A stretch of 64,000 bases of DNA, taken from contig JAIXZY010000012.1 of the NCBI GenBank assembly GCA_027489355.1, forward strand, positions 62,001-126,000, written 5' to 3'. Made by a program: the position numbers and the translations under genes. This DNA comes from Paracoccaceae bacterium (GTDB taxonomy: Bacteria; Pseudomonadota; Alphaproteobacteria; Rhodobacterales; Rhodobacteraceae). The stretch's first letter is position 1, and the number at the start of each line of letters is the position of its first letter. Shown here in pieces: positions 1 to 9,937 of this stretch. The notes below the pieces were generated by a model, which was not told the origin of the DNA, did no database searches, and saw only the letters and a program-made list of their open reading frames with translations.

Positions 1-420
1 CTGGACCGAGCCCTCGAAATGGGCGCCCGATTCGATGGCGATGGTCTTGTGGATGATGTCGCCCTCGACCCGCGCGGTGGAGGTGAGGCGGACCTTCAGC
101 CCGCGCACGCGGCCGATCACCCGGCCGTTGACCACGATGTCGTCGGCCACGATCTCGCCGCGGATGGTGGCGCTTTCGCCGACCGTCAGCAGATGCGCCC
201 GGATGTCGCCTTCGACGGTGCCTTCGACCTGGATGTCGCCGGTGGTGCGCAGGTTGCCCACCACGGTCAGGTCAGAGGACAGGACCGACGCCCCCGCCTT
301 GCCTTTCGGCGCGGTGGGCGTGAAGTCCATCGAGGGCTTGGTCATCGGGGCCTCCGGGGCTTTGGGCTTCTCGGCCTCGGCCTTCGGGCCTGGCTCGTTG
401 ATGCGGCTCTTAGAAAACAT
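1..420 (-). CDS. Bactofilin family protein (3' end outside the window)
   Basis: A polymer-forming cytoskeletal protein of the bactofilin family. The first 140 residues are visible and the C-terminus lies beyond base 1. After a charged, Pro/Ala-rich tail of about 45 residues come short repeats such as VVGNLRTTGDIQVEGTVEGD and VVNGRVIGRVRG, with hydrophobic/Gly periodicity typical of the right-handed beta-helix (DUF583). The ATG lies inside the last codons of the upstream M23 peptidase gene (11-base overlap), so the two are translationally coupled. Bactofilins commonly partner with M23 endopeptidases in shaping the cell wall, which the pairing supports. Family is clear; the polymer's role here is inferred. 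Confidence 0.9.
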   Translation of the reverse strand, partial: MFSKSRINEPGPKAEAEKPKAPEAPMTKPSMDFTPTAPKGKAGASVLSSDLTVVGNLRTTGDIQVEGTVEGDIRAHLLTVGESATIRGEIVADDIVVNGRVIGRVRGLKVRLTSTARVEGDIIHKTIAIESGAHFEGSVQ

Positions 421-1747
421 TCTTCGCTGCCTTTATGAAGGTCATCGGATTTACGGCGTCTCCGCCAAGGCGGATCTCGTAGTGGAGGTGTGTGCCGGTG
501 GACCGACCTGAGTTGCCCATATCACCGATCCGGTCGCCGCGCGAGACCCTTTGGCCCACCTCGACCCGGATCTGCGACAGGTGGCCAAAGCGCGTCTCGA
601 CCCCGAACTGGTGCTTGATCTTGATCAGCCGGCCATAGCCGTTCTCCCACCCGGCATAGGTGACCACGCCGTCGGCGGTGGCATAGATCGGCGTGCCGTA
701 GGACCCGGCAAGGTCCTGGCCCTCGTGGCGCCGGGTGCTGCCGTTGAACGGGTCATTGCGGTTGCCGAAGCCGCTGGTATAGCGCACGGCATCGCGGACC
801 GGCATCGAGAACGGCAGCTGGAAGGCCGCGATCCGGTACATGTTCATCCGGTCCAGCCCGCCCAGGATCGCATTCGCCCGCAGCTCTTCGGCCGTGGGCG
901 CCCCGCCCGAGGTCGAGAAAGAGATCGGCGTCAGCGGTCCGCCCTGGCCGGAATAGCCCTCGCGTACCGCGCCGATCAGGTCGTCCGGAGACATCCCGGC
1001 CTCGCGGAACATCTTGTCCAGCGGCTCGACCGAGACAGTCAGCGCCTCTTCCAGCTTGGTGAAGATCGCGTCGTTGCGCAGCTCCAGCGCCTCTTTCGCG
1101 TCGGCGATGACCTGGACTTCCTCGCGCGCGGCCTCGGCCTCGGCCAGCACCTCGTTGCGCTCCTCGGCGGCCTCGCCCAGGGCGTCGGTCAGGAATTCCA
1201 GTGTCGCCACCGCATCGCCCGCGCGGCCCAGCTCGGTCGCGGTCCCGGCCTGGGCGTTCAGCGCGACGGTCACGCGCTCGGCCTCGGCCTGGGCAAGGTC
1301 GCGCTCCTTGATTGCCTCGCGCAGAGTGTCCTGGATCGCCTCGATCCCGGTTTCCAGCTCGCGCCGGCGGTCTTCCGAGGCCAGGAGCTTCTCCTGCATC
1401 TCGGACACCTGGGTCAGGGCGATGTTGAAGCGTTCCTGCGCCCGCGCCGCCTCTTCGGCGCGCAGGTCGCGGTCGGCGGAAAGCGTGTTCAGCCGTTCCT
1501 CATACAACGCCTGCTGGCGCACCGACTGTTCGCGGGCCGATCCGGCGCCGATCGAGTCCATCATGATCAGCGCGGTGGCGACGATGGTCCAGGCCAGCGC
1601 CAGCGTTCCCCCGACGATCGCCAGGATCTGGGTGCCGGGTCGAAGACGGATGAATCGGGTCTCGGTGTCGGATTTCAGAAAGAGCCGCTGTTCGGGGAAA
1701 TGCCGTTCCAGGGTCTGGTGGAACCGGTAGGCGAGGCGATTCAGCAC
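410..1747 (-). CDS. M23 family metallopeptidase with N-terminal membrane anchor and coiled coil
   Basis: A 445-residue predicted peptidoglycan endopeptidase. Residues 1-39 look cytoplasmic, 40-62 form one membrane segment, and about 70-240 are a long Glu/Ala/Arg-rich coiled coil like those of EnvC/NlpD-type proteins. The LytM domain is at about 330-435 with the zinc motif HEGQD and the HLHYE (HxH) motif, so it should be catalytically competent. Translation starts at GTG (GTGCTGAATCGC). It is co-transcribed and overlaps the bactofilin gene. The likely role is periplasmic cross-link cleavage guided by the bactofilin scaffold; that partnership is inferred from the gene order. Confidence 0.93.
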   Translation of the reverse strand: MLNRLAYRFHQTLERHFPEQRLFLKSDTETRFIRLRPGTQILAIVGGTLALAWTIVATALIMMDSIGAGSAREQSVRQQALYEERLNTLSADRDLRAEEAARAQERFNIALTQVSEMQEKLLASEDRRRELETGIEAIQDTLREAIKERDLAQAEAERVTVALNAQAGTATELGRAGDAVATLEFLTDALGEAAEERNEVLAEAEAAREEVQVIADAKEALELRNDAIFTKLEEALTVSVEPLDKMFREAGMSPDDLIGAVREGYSGQGGPLTPISFSTSGGAPTAEELRANAILGGLDRMNMYRIAAFQLPFSMPVRDAVRYTSGFGNRNDPFNGSTRRHEGQDLAGSYGTPIYATADGVVTYAGWENGYGRLIKIKHQFGVETRFGHLSQIRVEVGQRVSRGDRIGDMGNSGRSTGTHLHYEIRLGGDAVNPMTFIKAAKNVF

Positions 1748-1826
1748 GTTGGGGTCATCCGTTCATAGCCTTGGCAGTGGCTTCGCTACGTCATCCCAAG
1801 GGCCGGCTGGCCAGGGTCCGGGACTG

Positions 1827-1856
1827 ATTATCCAGCCCGTTACAGGGTCGCAACAA
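1827..1856 (-). promoter_or_regulatory. Candidate sigma70-type promoter of the M23-bactofilin operon
   Basis: On the minus strand, a TTGTTG -35-like hexamer (1851-1856) is followed after 18 bases by a GATAAT -10-like hexamer (1827-1832), about 80 bases before the peptidase GTG. Judged by eye; the spacing is acceptable and the -10 is strong. Confidence 0.4.
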
Positions 1857-1915
1857 TTTTGACCACATGGAGGGTTTTTCCGCGCGCCGCCCGGATTCGA
1901 TCGGCAAGAAACCGC

Positions 1916-2731
1916 CTAGTCCGCCGTTTCCGCCAGCGGCCAGTAGAAATCGGGCGGCAAACCCGCATCGGCGCGTTTTTCCTCGTTGAAGGGCGGTTTC
2001 AGCGTGCCGTGGAAATAGTGCCGGACCAGCCGGTGAAACACCTCTTTCGGGTCGGTCCCGTCGCGCCCGCACAGCCAGTTGAACCATTTCGAGCCATAGG
2101 CGACGTGGCCCACTTCCTCGGCATAGATCACTTCCAGCGCCGTCAGCGCCTGGGTCTCGCCGTGCTTGCGGAAGATCTCGATCATCCCCGGCGTCACGTC
2201 CAGGCCGCGCGCTTCCAGCACCATCGGCACCACGGCCAGCCGCCCCAGCAGGTCCTCCACCGTGTCCTCGGCGGCGCGCCACATGCCGGCATGGGCGGGC
2301 AGGGCGCCGTAGTGGCTGCCCATGGCCTCGAGGCAATCGCAGATCAGGTTGAAGTGCTTGGCCTCTTCGTCCGCGGCCTTCACCCAGTCGTCATAGAAGC
2401 CCATGGGCATCGGATGGTCGGTGAAGCGCGCGATGATATCCCAGTGCAGGTCGACCGCGTTCAGCTCGATATGCGCGACCGCGTGCAGCAGCGCGATGCG
2501 GCCCTCGGGGCTTCCCGGGCGGCGGCGGGGGACGTCCCGGGGCGCCAGGAGTTCGGGGCGCGCCGGCCGGGCAGGGCGCAGGGGCGGGGTGGCGCGGCCG
2601 ACGGGCAGGGGCTGGCCCGCCGCACGGGCGGCAAACCAGGTGGCGGCATGGGCGCGGCCAAGCGCGGTCTTGGCGCGACCGTCTGCCGTCGTCAGCACCT
2701 CCACCGCCATTTCCGCCAGGCTTTGCGTCAT
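1916..2731 (-). CDS. DUF455 family ferritin-like protein
   Basis: A 271-residue protein of the DUF455 family, which folds as a ferritin-like four-helix bundle. Candidate metal-binding acidic/histidine clusters are visible in HIELNAVDL, DEEAKHF and YAEEVGHVAYG. The start is the ATG of MTQSLAEMAV, placed 8 bases after a GGGAG ribosome site; an upstream in-frame TTG lacks support. A Pro/Arg-rich linker follows the first helix. The physiological substrate of the family is not established. It lies downstream of the peroxiredoxin gene with an AT-rich double palindrome between them. A role in oxygen or iron chemistry is only suggested by fold and neighbour. Confidence 0.85.
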   Translation of the reverse strand: MTQSLAEMAVEVLTTADGRAKTALGRAHAATWFAARAAGQPLPVGRATPPLRPARPARPELLAPRDVPRRRPGSPEGRIALLHAVAHIELNAVDLHWDIIARFTDHPMPMGFYDDWVKAADEEAKHFNLICDCLEAMGSHYGALPAHAGMWRAAEDTVEDLLGRLAVVPMVLEARGLDVTPGMIEIFRKHGETQALTALEVIYAEEVGHVAYGSKWFNWLCGRDGTDPKEVFHRLVRHYFHGTLKPPFNEEKRADAGLPPDFYWPLAETAD

Positions 2732-2743
2732 CCGTTCGCTCCC

Positions 2744-2792
2744 CAAAATTCTTGAGCAAGAATTTTGTCAAATTCCTTACTCAAGGAATTTG
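2744..2792. repeat. Two tandem AT-rich palindromes
   Basis: CAAAATTCTTG/CAAGAATTTTG (2744-2767, 11-base arms) is followed one base later by CAAATTCCTT/AAGGAATTTG (2769-2792, 10-base arms). The two are diverged copies of one design and are conspicuously AT-rich within GC-rich sequence. They fill the gap between the peroxiredoxin stop and the DUF455 ribosome site on the minus strand. They could be a terminator or processing hairpin, or a dispersed palindromic repeat. Confidence 0.8.
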
Positions 2793-2801
2793 GGCCCTAT
2801 C

Positions 2802-3263
2802 TCACAACGCCTGCGCTGCCGCCAGCACCTCGTCGGCGTGGCCCTTGACGCTGACCTTGTTCCAGACCCGCGCCACCTTGCCGGTGCCGTCGATCAGAAC
2901 CGTCGTCCGCTCGATCCCCATGTAGGTCTTGCCGTACATGCTTTTCTCCAGCCAGACGCCATAGTCTTCCGCCGTGGTGCCGGTTTCGTCCGAGGCAAGG
3001 ATGATCCCCAGCCCGTGCTTGTTGCAAAACTTGTCATGGCTTTTCACGCTGTCCTTGGACAGGCCGATCACCGTGGTCCCCGCGGCCTCGAACTCGGCCT
3101 TTCGGGCGTTGAAGTCCTGCGCCTCCAGCGTGCAGCCGGGCGTGTCGTCCTTTGGGTAGAAATACAGCACCACCTTGCCGGGGCGAAGCTCCGACAGCGT
3201 CACCGTGCCGCAGCCGTTGCGGGGCAGAGTGAAATCGGGGGCGGTCTGTCCTTCGGAAATCAT
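2802..3263 (-). CDS. bcp: Thioredoxin-dependent peroxiredoxin, Bcp/PrxQ type
   Basis: A 153-residue cytoplasmic peroxidase of the Bcp/PrxQ group that reduces hydrogen peroxide and organic peroxides with thioredoxin. The peroxidatic cysteine is C44 in DDTPGCTLEAQDF. The resolving cysteine found five residues later in E. coli Bcp is absent (Gln here). C80 in KFCNKHGL occupies the alternative helix position used by other PrxQ enzymes, so a C44-C80 disulfide is likely. The ATG follows an AAGGAG ribosome site. It is read in the same direction as the DUF455 gene downstream. Confidence 0.93.
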   Translation of the reverse strand: MISEGQTAPDFTLPRNGCGTVTLSELRPGKVVLYFYPKDDTPGCTLEAQDFNARKAEFEAAGTTVIGLSKDSVKSHDKFCNKHGLGIILASDETGTTAEDYGVWLEKSMYGKTYMGIERTTVLIDGTGKVARVWNKVSVKGHADEVLAAAQAL

Positions 3264-3388
3264 GGGCGGCTCCTTGCCTTTGGCCTATTCGTGACTTTGC
3301 ATCTAGTTGCCTTCGCGCAAAGATAAAGGCAGGGAAAGCGCGCGTCACCCCACCAGGGTGCGGGCAGGCAGCGGGGCAGCAGGCTTAG

Positions 3389-6300
3389 ATGAACGACCAG
3401 TCGGCGGGCAGGGAAGACGGGCACAGTCCCGTTGCCGCGCCGGAGCGGGCCGAACCCCTGATCCTGGACCATCCGGTCCCCGCCACACCCTCACGCGCCA
3501 CCGGACCGCGGCTGCGACCGCGACCGCGCGGGCGGGGGCGGATCAGCCTGACGGTGATCCTGACGCTCGTCCTGCTTGCTCTGGGGTTCGGCTACCTGAC
3601 TCTCGCGTACACCGGCAAGACCATCCGCCTGCCCACCTGGGGCGTGGCCGAGATCGAGGCTCGGCTGAACGAGGGGCTGGAGCAGGCGCGTCTGCCGAAG
3701 GGAACAGCCGTTTCGCTGGGCGGGGTGGAGCTGGCGGTGGACACCGACTTCGTGCCGCGCTTCCGGCTGGACGACATCCGCCTGATCGGCGAGACGGGCC
3801 GCTCGCTTCTGACCCTGCCCGAGGCGACGGTCGCCTTCCAGCCGCGCGCGCTGCTCTCGGGACGGGTGCGCCCCTCCGAGATCCGGCTTTCCGGCGCGCG
3901 GCTTGCGGTGCGGCGCGACGCGGCGGGGCGGATCGACCTGCAGTTCGAGGGCAGCCCGACCGGGGCGGGGCCGAAAAGCTTTTCCGAAGTGCTGACCGCC
4001 GTCGAGGCCGCCTTCGCAAGCCCCGCGCTCGACTCGCTGGCGGCCATCGAGACCGAGGGCCTGACCCTGGTCCTGACCGACGACCGCGCCGGGCGGACCT
4101 GGCAGGTGGGCGACGGCCGCCTGGTGATCGAGAACGGCGAGGCGGCGATCTCGGCCGAGCTGTCGCTGACGCTTCTGGACCGGGTGACGCCCGCACAGGC
4201 GGTGCTGACGCTGGTGTCCGACAAGGGGGCCGAGACGGCGCATCTGCGCGCAAGGGTCGACACGATTGCCGCCCGCGACCTCGCCGCGATGGCCCCGCCG
4301 CTCGCCTTCCTGGGCTTCGTCGATGCACCGATCTCGGGCGCGCTGGAGGGACGGCTGGGCGAGGACGGCAGCTTCGGCGGCCTCACCGCGGAACTGAGCC
4401 TTTCGGCCGGAAGTCTCGCCCCCGGCCAGGGCGCGCGGCCGATCGGCTTCGACCGCGCCGCGATGAAGCTGTCCTACGACCCCGTCACCGCGCGCATCGA
4501 TCTGACCGATCTCTCGGTCGAAAGCCCCTCGCTGCGGCTGACGGCCACCGGCCACGGCGACCTTCTTGCCAGCGACGGCCGCCCCCTCGCCCCCGGCGCG
4601 CTTCCCGCCAGCGTGCTGGCCCAGATCGCCGTCGACGAGGTGATGCTCGACCCCGAGGGCCTCTTCGAGGAACCCGTCCGCTTCGGACAGGGCGCGCTTG
4701 ACTTGCGCTTGCGCCTGCAACCCTTCCGCATCGACATCGGCCAGCTGTCCCTTGTCGAGGGCGACGAGCGGCTTCTGCTGTCCGGTGCGGCCGAGGCGAC
4801 CGAAGGCGGCTGGGACGCGGCGCTGGACCTCGACCTGAACCAGATCGAGGCCGAGCGCCTGCTGAAGGTCTGGCCGGTCGCTGTCGTGCCGAAGACCCGC
4901 ACCTGGTTCGCGACCAACGTGGGCGAGGGGCTGATGACCGACGTCCAGGCCGCGCTGCGCCTCAAACCGGGCGGACAGCCGCAGTTCAGCCTTGGCTACG
5001 AGTTTTCCGACACCGAGGTCCGCTTCGTCCGCACCCTGCCGCCCATCCTGAACGGCCGCGGCCATGCGACGCTTGAAAACAGGACCTACACCGTCGCGCT
5101 GGACCAGGGCCACGTCATCGCACCCGAAGGCGGCCGGATCGAGGCCGACGGCACCGTGTTCCAGATCCTCGACATCACCCAGCGCCCGGCCACCGCCAAG
5201 GTCGACCTCGTGACCTCGGCCAGCCTGACCGCCACGCTCTCGCTGCTGGATCAGGAGCCGTTCAGCTTCTTCTCCAAGGCCGGCCAGCCCTACAACCTGG
5301 GCGACGGGCGGGCCGAGCTGACGGCCACCATCCTGATGCCCCTGAAGCCGAAAATCCCCTTCGAGGAGGTCAGCTTCACCGTCGCCGGCCACATCCGCAA
5401 CTTCACCTCGCCCGCACTGGTCCCCGGCCGCATCCTGACCGCGCCCGAGATCGAGGTCGCGGTCAACACCGAGGGGCTGGAGCTGAAGGGCAAGGGCAAG
5501 CTGGACATCATGCCGGTGGACCTGACCTACCGCCAGGGCTTCGGGCCGGAACAGAAGGGCCGCGCCCGGGTCAATGGCACGGTGATGCTGTCGGACGACG
5601 TGCTGCGGGATTTCGGCGTCGAGCTTCCCGCCGGCTCGGTCAAGGGCGAAGGCCCGGCAGCGATTGACGTGGCGCTGGTCAAGGACCTGCCGCCGCAACT
5701 GACGCTCACCTCGACTCTGACCGGCCTTGCGCTTCGCCTCGACGCGCTAGGCTGGTCCAAGGCCGCCGGCACCCGCGGCACGCTTGACCTTGAAGCGCGG
5801 CTGGGCCGTGCACCCGTCGTCGGACGGCTGAGCCTGAAGGCCCCCGGCCTGGATGCGCGGGGGCGGATCACCACGAAGGAAAGCGGCGGCCTCGACACGG
5901 CCACGTTCGAGCGCGTGGTGGCGGGCGACTGGCTGGATGCGGGCGTCACTCTCACCGGGCGCGGCAAGGGTGCGCTGGACGTGGCGCTGACCGGCGGCAG
6001 CCTCGACATGCGCCGGATGCCCGACAGCGGGGGCGCGGCCGGGGCCGGCGGGCCGCTCAAGGTTCGCCTCGACCGCCTGCGCATATCGGAAGGGATCAGC
6101 CTGACCGATTTCCGGGGCGAGTTCGGCAGCCGGGGCGGGTTCAACGGCAAGTTCGTTGCCGCCGTCAACGACATGGCACTGGTCGAAGGCATCGTCGCCC
6201 CGGCCGAAAGCGGCACCGCATTCCGGATCACCTCGGAAAACGCGGGCGCGGTGATGGCGGCGGCGGGCATCTTCGACAAGGGTCGCGGCGGCTCGCTGGA

Positions 6301-6802
6301 CATGACGCTGTTCCCCCGCGGACCCGAGGGCGAATACAACGGCACCGCCACCTTCAGCCGGATGCGCGTGCAGGGCGCGCCTGCGCTGGCCGAGCTTCTG
6401 TCCGCCGTTTCGGTCGTGGGGCTTCTGGAACAGCTGAACGGCGAAGGGCTTGCCTTCAACAATGGCGAGGTCAAGTTCGTGCTGACCCCCAAGGCGGTGG
6501 AAATCACGCAAGGGTCCGCCGTCGGTGCCTCGCTTGGCATTTCCTTCGCCGGGCTCTACCTCACGGGTTCCGGCGCGATCGACCTGCAGGGGGTGATCTC
6601 GCCGATCTATCTGGTCAACGGGGTGGGGCAGATCCTGACACGCAAGGGCGAGGGGCTTTTCGGCTTCAACTACCGCGTCACCGGCACCGCCGAGGCGCCG
6701 GAGGTTGCGGTCAATCCGCTGTCCGTGCTGACGCCGGGCATGTTCCGCGAGCTTTTCCGCCAGCGCCCGCCCAACCTGAAGGACGCCGAGGGGGGCGGAT
6801 GA
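3389..6802 (+). CDS. AsmA-like / DUF3971 large envelope protein
   Basis: A 1137-residue protein with a cytoplasmic N-terminus rich in Pro/Arg (1-50), one membrane segment (about 51-74) and a very long periplasmic part built from repeated beta-strand patterns. The middle resembles DUF3971 and the C-terminal 250 residues resemble the AsmA C-terminal region ([18 protein letters not shown] motif). Proteins of this AsmA/YhdP/TamB class form long hydrophobic grooves thought to move phospholipids between the membranes. Its stop overlaps the queA start by 4 bases (ATGA), so the genes are coupled although no functional link is obvious. The family call is firm, the function inferred. Confidence 0.85.
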   Translation: MNDQSAGREDGHSPVAAPERAEPLILDHPVPATPSRATGPRLRPRPRGRGRISLTVILTLVLLALGFGYLTLAYTGKTIRLPTWGVAEIEARLNEGLEQARLPKGTAVSLGGVELAVDTDFVPRFRLDDIRLIGETGRSLLTLPEATVAFQPRALLSGRVRPSEIRLSGARLAVRRDAAGRIDLQFEGSPTGAGPKSFSEVLTAVEAAFASPALDSLAAIETEGLTLVLTDDRAGRTWQVGDGRLVIENGEAAISAELSLTLLDRVTPAQAVLTLVSDKGAETAHLRARVDTIAARDLAAMAPPLAFLGFVDAPISGALEGRLGEDGSFGGLTAELSLSAGSLAPGQGARPIGFDRAAMKLSYDPVTARIDLTDLSVESPSLRLTATGHGDLLASDGRPLAPGALPASVLAQIAVDEVMLDPEGLFEEPVRFGQGALDLRLRLQPFRIDIGQLSLVEGDERLLLSGAAEATEGGWDAALDLDLNQIEAERLLKVWPVAVVPKTRTWFATNVGEGLMTDVQAALRLKPGGQPQFSLGYEFSDTEVRFVRTLPPILNGRGHATLENRTYTVALDQGHVIAPEGGRIEADGTVFQILDITQRPATAKVDLVTSASLTATLSLLDQEPFSFFSKAGQPYNLGDGRAELTATILMPLKPKIPFEEVSFTVAGHIRNFTSPALVPGRILTAPEIEVAVNTEGLELKGKGKLDIMPVDLTYRQGFGPEQKGRARVNGTVMLSDDVLRDFGVELPAGSVKGEGPAAIDVALVKDLPPQLTLTSTLTGLALRLDALGWSKAAGTRGTLDLEARLGRAPVVGRLSLKAPGLDARGRITTKESGGLDTATFERVVAGDWLDAGVTLTGRGKGALDVALTGGSLDMRRMPDSGGAAGAGGPLKVRLDRLRISEGISLTDFRGEFGSRGGFNGKFVAAVNDMALVEGIVAPAESGTAFRITSENAGAVMAAAGIFDKGRGGSLDMTLFPRGPEGEYNGTATFSRMRVQGAPALAELLSAVSVVGLLEQLNGEGLAFNNGEVKFVLTPKAVEITQGSAVGASLGISFAGLYLTGSGAIDLQGVISPIYLVNGVGQILTRKGEGLFGFNYRVTGTAEAPEVAVNPLSVLTPGMFRELFRQRPPNLKDAEGGG

Positions 6803-7845
6803 AACTTTCCGATTTCGATTTCGACCTGCCGGAAGGGCTGATCGCCACCCGGCCCGCCCGCCCGCGCACCTCGGCCCGGATGCTGCTGGCCGAGGGCGAC
6901 CGGATCAGCGACCGACGGGTCAGCGACCTGACCCGGATCCTGCGCCCCGGCGACCGGCTGGTCCTGAACAACACCAAGGTCCTGCCCGCGCGCCTGTTCG
7001 GCACCCGCCAGCGCGGCGAAGCGGTGGCCAAGGTCGAGATCACGCTCCTGGAACCCCGCGCCGTGGGCTGGCGGGCGCTGGCCAAGCCGCTCCGCAAGGT
7101 GAATGTGGGCGAGGTCATCCGCTTCTCCGACCGGCTGTCCGCCACCGTGGCCGAGAAGTCGGAAGCCGACCTGACGCTTACATTCGACCTGACCGGAGAG
7201 GACTTCGACAAAGCCCTGGCCGAGGCCGGGGTGATGCCGCTGCCGCCCTATATCGCGGCGAAACGGGCCGCCGACGATCAGGACCGCACCGACTACCAGA
7301 CCGTCTTCGCCCGCCACACCGGCGCGGTGGCGGCGCCCACGGCCTCGCTCCATTTTGACGAGGACCTTTTGAACGCGCTGGCGGCGAAGGGTGTGGAGTT
7401 TACCGAGGTCACGCTCCACGTCGGCGCCGGCACCTTCCTGCCGGTCAAGGTCGAGGACGTGAAGACCCACAAGATGCACGCCGAATGGGGCCGGGTCACG
7501 GCTGCCGCGGCGGACGAGATCAATGCGACGAAAAGGGCAGGGGGCCGGGTGATCCCGGTGGGAACCACCGCCTTGCGCCTGATCGAAAGCGCGGCCGACG
7601 AGACGGGCGTCCTGCATCCGTGGGAAGGTGAGACCGGCATCTTCATCTACCCCGGCTACCGTTTCCGGGTCACAGACGCGCTGATGACCAATTTCCACCT
7701 GCCGAAGTCGACGCTGGTGATGCTGGTCAGCGCGCTGATGGGCGAGGAACGGATCCGCGCCATCTACGCCCATGCGATCCGCGAGGGGTATCGCTTCTTC
7801 TCTTACGGCGACAGCTCGCTTCTGATCCCGCACCCGCAAGGCTGA
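6799..7845 (+). CDS. queA: S-adenosylmethionine:tRNA ribosyltransferase-isomerase
   Basis: The 348-residue QueA enzyme transfers and isomerises the ribosyl part of S-adenosylmethionine onto preQ1-modified tRNA to give epoxyqueuosine at position 34. Visible family signatures are [22 protein letters not shown] at the N-terminus (read in pieces), [34 protein letters not shown] and the C-terminal [19 protein letters not shown] segment. Length is normal. It overlaps the AsmA-like gene by 4 bases. The tgt gene often found next to it is not present here; an MFS transporter follows instead. Confidence 0.97.
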   Translation: MKLSDFDFDLPEGLIATRPARPRTSARMLLAEGDRISDRRVSDLTRILRPGDRLVLNNTKVLPARLFGTRQRGEAVAKVEITLLEPRAVGWRALAKPLRKVNVGEVIRFSDRLSATVAEKSEADLTLTFDLTGEDFDKALAEAGVMPLPPYIAAKRAADDQDRTDYQTVFARHTGAVAAPTASLHFDEDLLNALAAKGVEFTEVTLHVGAGTFLPVKVEDVKTHKMHAEWGRVTAAAADEINATKRAGGRVIPVGTTALRLIESAADETGVLHPWEGETGIFIYPGYRFRVTDALMTNFHLPKSTLVMLVSALMGEERIRAIYAHAIREGYRFFSYGDSSLLIPHPQG

Positions 7846-7956
7846 CCAGTCCCGCCCGGCACGACGCCGGCGCAATCCGCGCAGAACATCCACGGCGCTT
7901 GCCATGCGGGACGGATTCGGGCAGGCAGGCGCAAAACCCCGGCGGCAGGAACCACG

Positions 7957-9201
7957 ATGCTGAAGGTCCTCTCCCAGTCCTGGCCGCTTCTGATGGGCGT
8001 CATGCTTCTGATGGTCGGCAACGGCATCCAGGGCACGCTCCTCGGTATTCGGGGCAACCTCGAGGGCTTCACGACCTACCAGCTCTCCTACGTGATGGCC
8101 GCCTATTTCCTGGGGTTCCTCTTCGGCTCCTGGGCCGCGCCGAAGATGATCCGCCAGGTTGGCCACGTCCGGGTCTTCGCCGCGCTTGGCTCGCTGATTT
8201 CGGCAATCCTGGTGATCTACCCGGTCTACCCCGACTGGGTGGTCTGGACCCTCCTGCGCGTCCTCGCGGGCTTCTGCTTTTCCGGCATCTACATCACCGC
8301 CGAAAGCTGGATCAACAACACCGCCTCGAACGACACCCGGGGCCAGGCGCTCTCGGCCTACATGATCGTCCAGATGATCGGCATCATTGCAAGCCAGGTC
8401 CTTCTGAACCTGCCCGACCCCTCGGGCTTTGCGCTCTTCATCCTGCCTTCCGTGCTGGTGTCGCTGGCCTTCATGCCGCTTCTCCTCGCTCCAACACCCG
8501 CGCCGGCCTTCGACTCGAACCGCCGCCTCTCCTTCCGCCGCCTCTTCATCATCTCCCCGCTCGGCTGCGCGGGCATGCTTCTGACCGGAGGCGTCTTCTC
8601 CGCCATGTTCGGCATGGCCTCGGTCTGGGGCGCGCAGGTCGGCCTTTCCGTGAGCCAGATCTCGGTCTTCGTCGGCGCGATGTACGTGGGCGGCCTCGTC
8701 CTGCAATATCCCATCGGCTGGGCCTCGGACCGGATGGACCGCCGCACGCTGATCATGGGCCTCTCCGCCGCCGCCACGGTCGCGATGCTCGCCGCCGCGC
8801 TTCTCCCGCTTCCCTTCCCGGTCCTCGTCGGCACCGCCATGATCCTTGGCGGGATCACCAACCCGGTCTATGCGCTGCTGATCGCCTACACCAACGACTT
8901 CCTGCCCCGCGACCAGATGGCCGGGGCCTCGGCCGGCCTGATCTTCCTGAACGGCTTCGGCGCGGTCTTCGGCCCCACCGCGACCGGCTGGATGATGGAA
9001 CAGGTCGGCCCCTCGGGCTTCTTCCTGTTCATCGGCATCCTCTACGCCGCGCTCGCCGCCTACGCGCTTTACCGCATGACCCGCCGCGCCGCGCCCTCCG
9101 TTTCGGGCGCCTTCCGGGGCGTCACCCCCACCGCCTCGCCCCTGGCCGTCGAGACCGTGCTGGAGGAGGCCGCCAAGGACGAGCCGCCGAAAGCCGCCTG
9201 A
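7957..9201 (+). CDS. MFS transporter, YcaD-like
   Basis: A 414-residue major facilitator with 12 predicted membrane segments. Between segments 2 and 3 is the family A-like loop (GSWAAPKMIRQVGHVRVF), and a duplicate appears in the second half (GWASDRMDRRTLIMG). The acidic C-terminal tail is cytoplasmic. Overall pattern resembles the YcaD/AmpG-like branch whose substrates are unknown. It starts about 110 bases after queA and is followed by the DUF924 gene in the same direction. No substrate can be assigned from sequence or context. Confidence 0.88.
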   Translation: MLKVLSQSWPLLMGVMLLMVGNGIQGTLLGIRGNLEGFTTYQLSYVMAAYFLGFLFGSWAAPKMIRQVGHVRVFAALGSLISAILVIYPVYPDWVVWTLLRVLAGFCFSGIYITAESWINNTASNDTRGQALSAYMIVQMIGIIASQVLLNLPDPSGFALFILPSVLVSLAFMPLLLAPTPAPAFDSNRRLSFRRLFIISPLGCAGMLLTGGVFSAMFGMASVWGAQVGLSVSQISVFVGAMYVGGLVLQYPIGWASDRMDRRTLIMGLSAAATVAMLAAALLPLPFPVLVGTAMILGGITNPVYALLIAYTNDFLPRDQMAGASAGLIFLNGFGAVFGPTATGWMMEQVGPSGFFLFIGILYAALAAYALYRMTRRAAPSVSGAFRGVTPTASPLAVETVLEEAAKDEPPKAA

Positions 9202-9261
9202 CATCTTCGGGTTGCACCGTGCGCCATTCCCTGCAAGGCTTCCCCCATCAGCGGAGGCGCA

Positions 9262-9861
9262 ATGTCAGACCCGGTCGAACTTCTGGATTTCTGGATCACC
9301 GAGATCGGCCCGAAAGGCTGGTTCAACGGCGGGGAGGAGGTCGACAGCGCCTGTCGCGACCGCTTCCTCGACCTCTGGCAGGCCGCGCATGACGGGGGGC
9401 TCGAACACTGGGTCGAAGGCCCGACCGGGACGCTCGCCTACCTGATCCTGACCGACCAGTTCCCCCGCAACATGTTCCGGGGCGAGGCGCGCGCTTTCGC
9501 CACCGACGCCCGCGCCCGCGCCGCCGCCCGCCGCGCCGTAGCCCTTGGCTGGGACATCGAGGTGCCCGAACCCGAGCGCACCTTCTTCTACCTGCCCTTC
9601 GAGCATTCGGAAAACCCGGCCGACCAGGACTGGTCGGTAGAGCTTTACTCCGCCCGCATGGTCGAGGATGCCGAGTTCCTCCTCCACGCCAAGGCGCACC
9701 GCGAGATCATCGCCCGCTTCGGCCGCTTCCCCTTCCGCAATGCCGCGCTGGGGCGCCAGACGACGGCCGAAGAGCAGGCGTTCCTCGACGCCGGGGCCTA
9801 TCCTGCACTGGTCAACGACCTGCGCGCCGCCCAAGAGGAAAGCCATGCGCCCGACGCATAG
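9262..9861 (+). CDS. DUF924 family protein
   Basis: A 199-residue soluble protein of family DUF924, recognisable from VELLDFWITEIGPKGWF at the start, TGTLAYLILTDQFPRNMFRG in the middle and FFYLPFEHSE. The fold is all-helical (TPR-like) and no enzyme activity is established. GGAGG-like ribosome site (AGCGGAGGCGCA) precedes the ATG. It may be co-transcribed with the MFS gene 60 bases upstream. Function unknown. Confidence 0.9.
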   Translation: MSDPVELLDFWITEIGPKGWFNGGEEVDSACRDRFLDLWQAAHDGGLEHWVEGPTGTLAYLILTDQFPRNMFRGEARAFATDARARAAARRAVALGWDIEVPEPERTFFYLPFEHSENPADQDWSVELYSARMVEDAEFLLHAKAHREIIARFGRFPFRNAALGRQTTAEEQAFLDAGAYPALVNDLRAAQEESHAPDA

Positions 9862-9898
9862 GCCCACGGCAAGCCCAACGTTGCTGGGGTTTTCAAGA

Positions 9899-9916
9899 TA
9901 GTTTAATGGCAAACTA
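9899..9916. other. Small AT-rich inverted repeat before lpdA
   Basis: TAGTTT and AAACTA flank a six-base loop and are followed by CTTTTT, about 20 bases before the lpdA ATG. It could be a weak terminator for the DUF924 gene or an operator for lpdA; nothing decides between these. Confidence 0.4.
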
Positions 9917-9937
9917 CTTTTTCTGGAGGAGGGAAAG

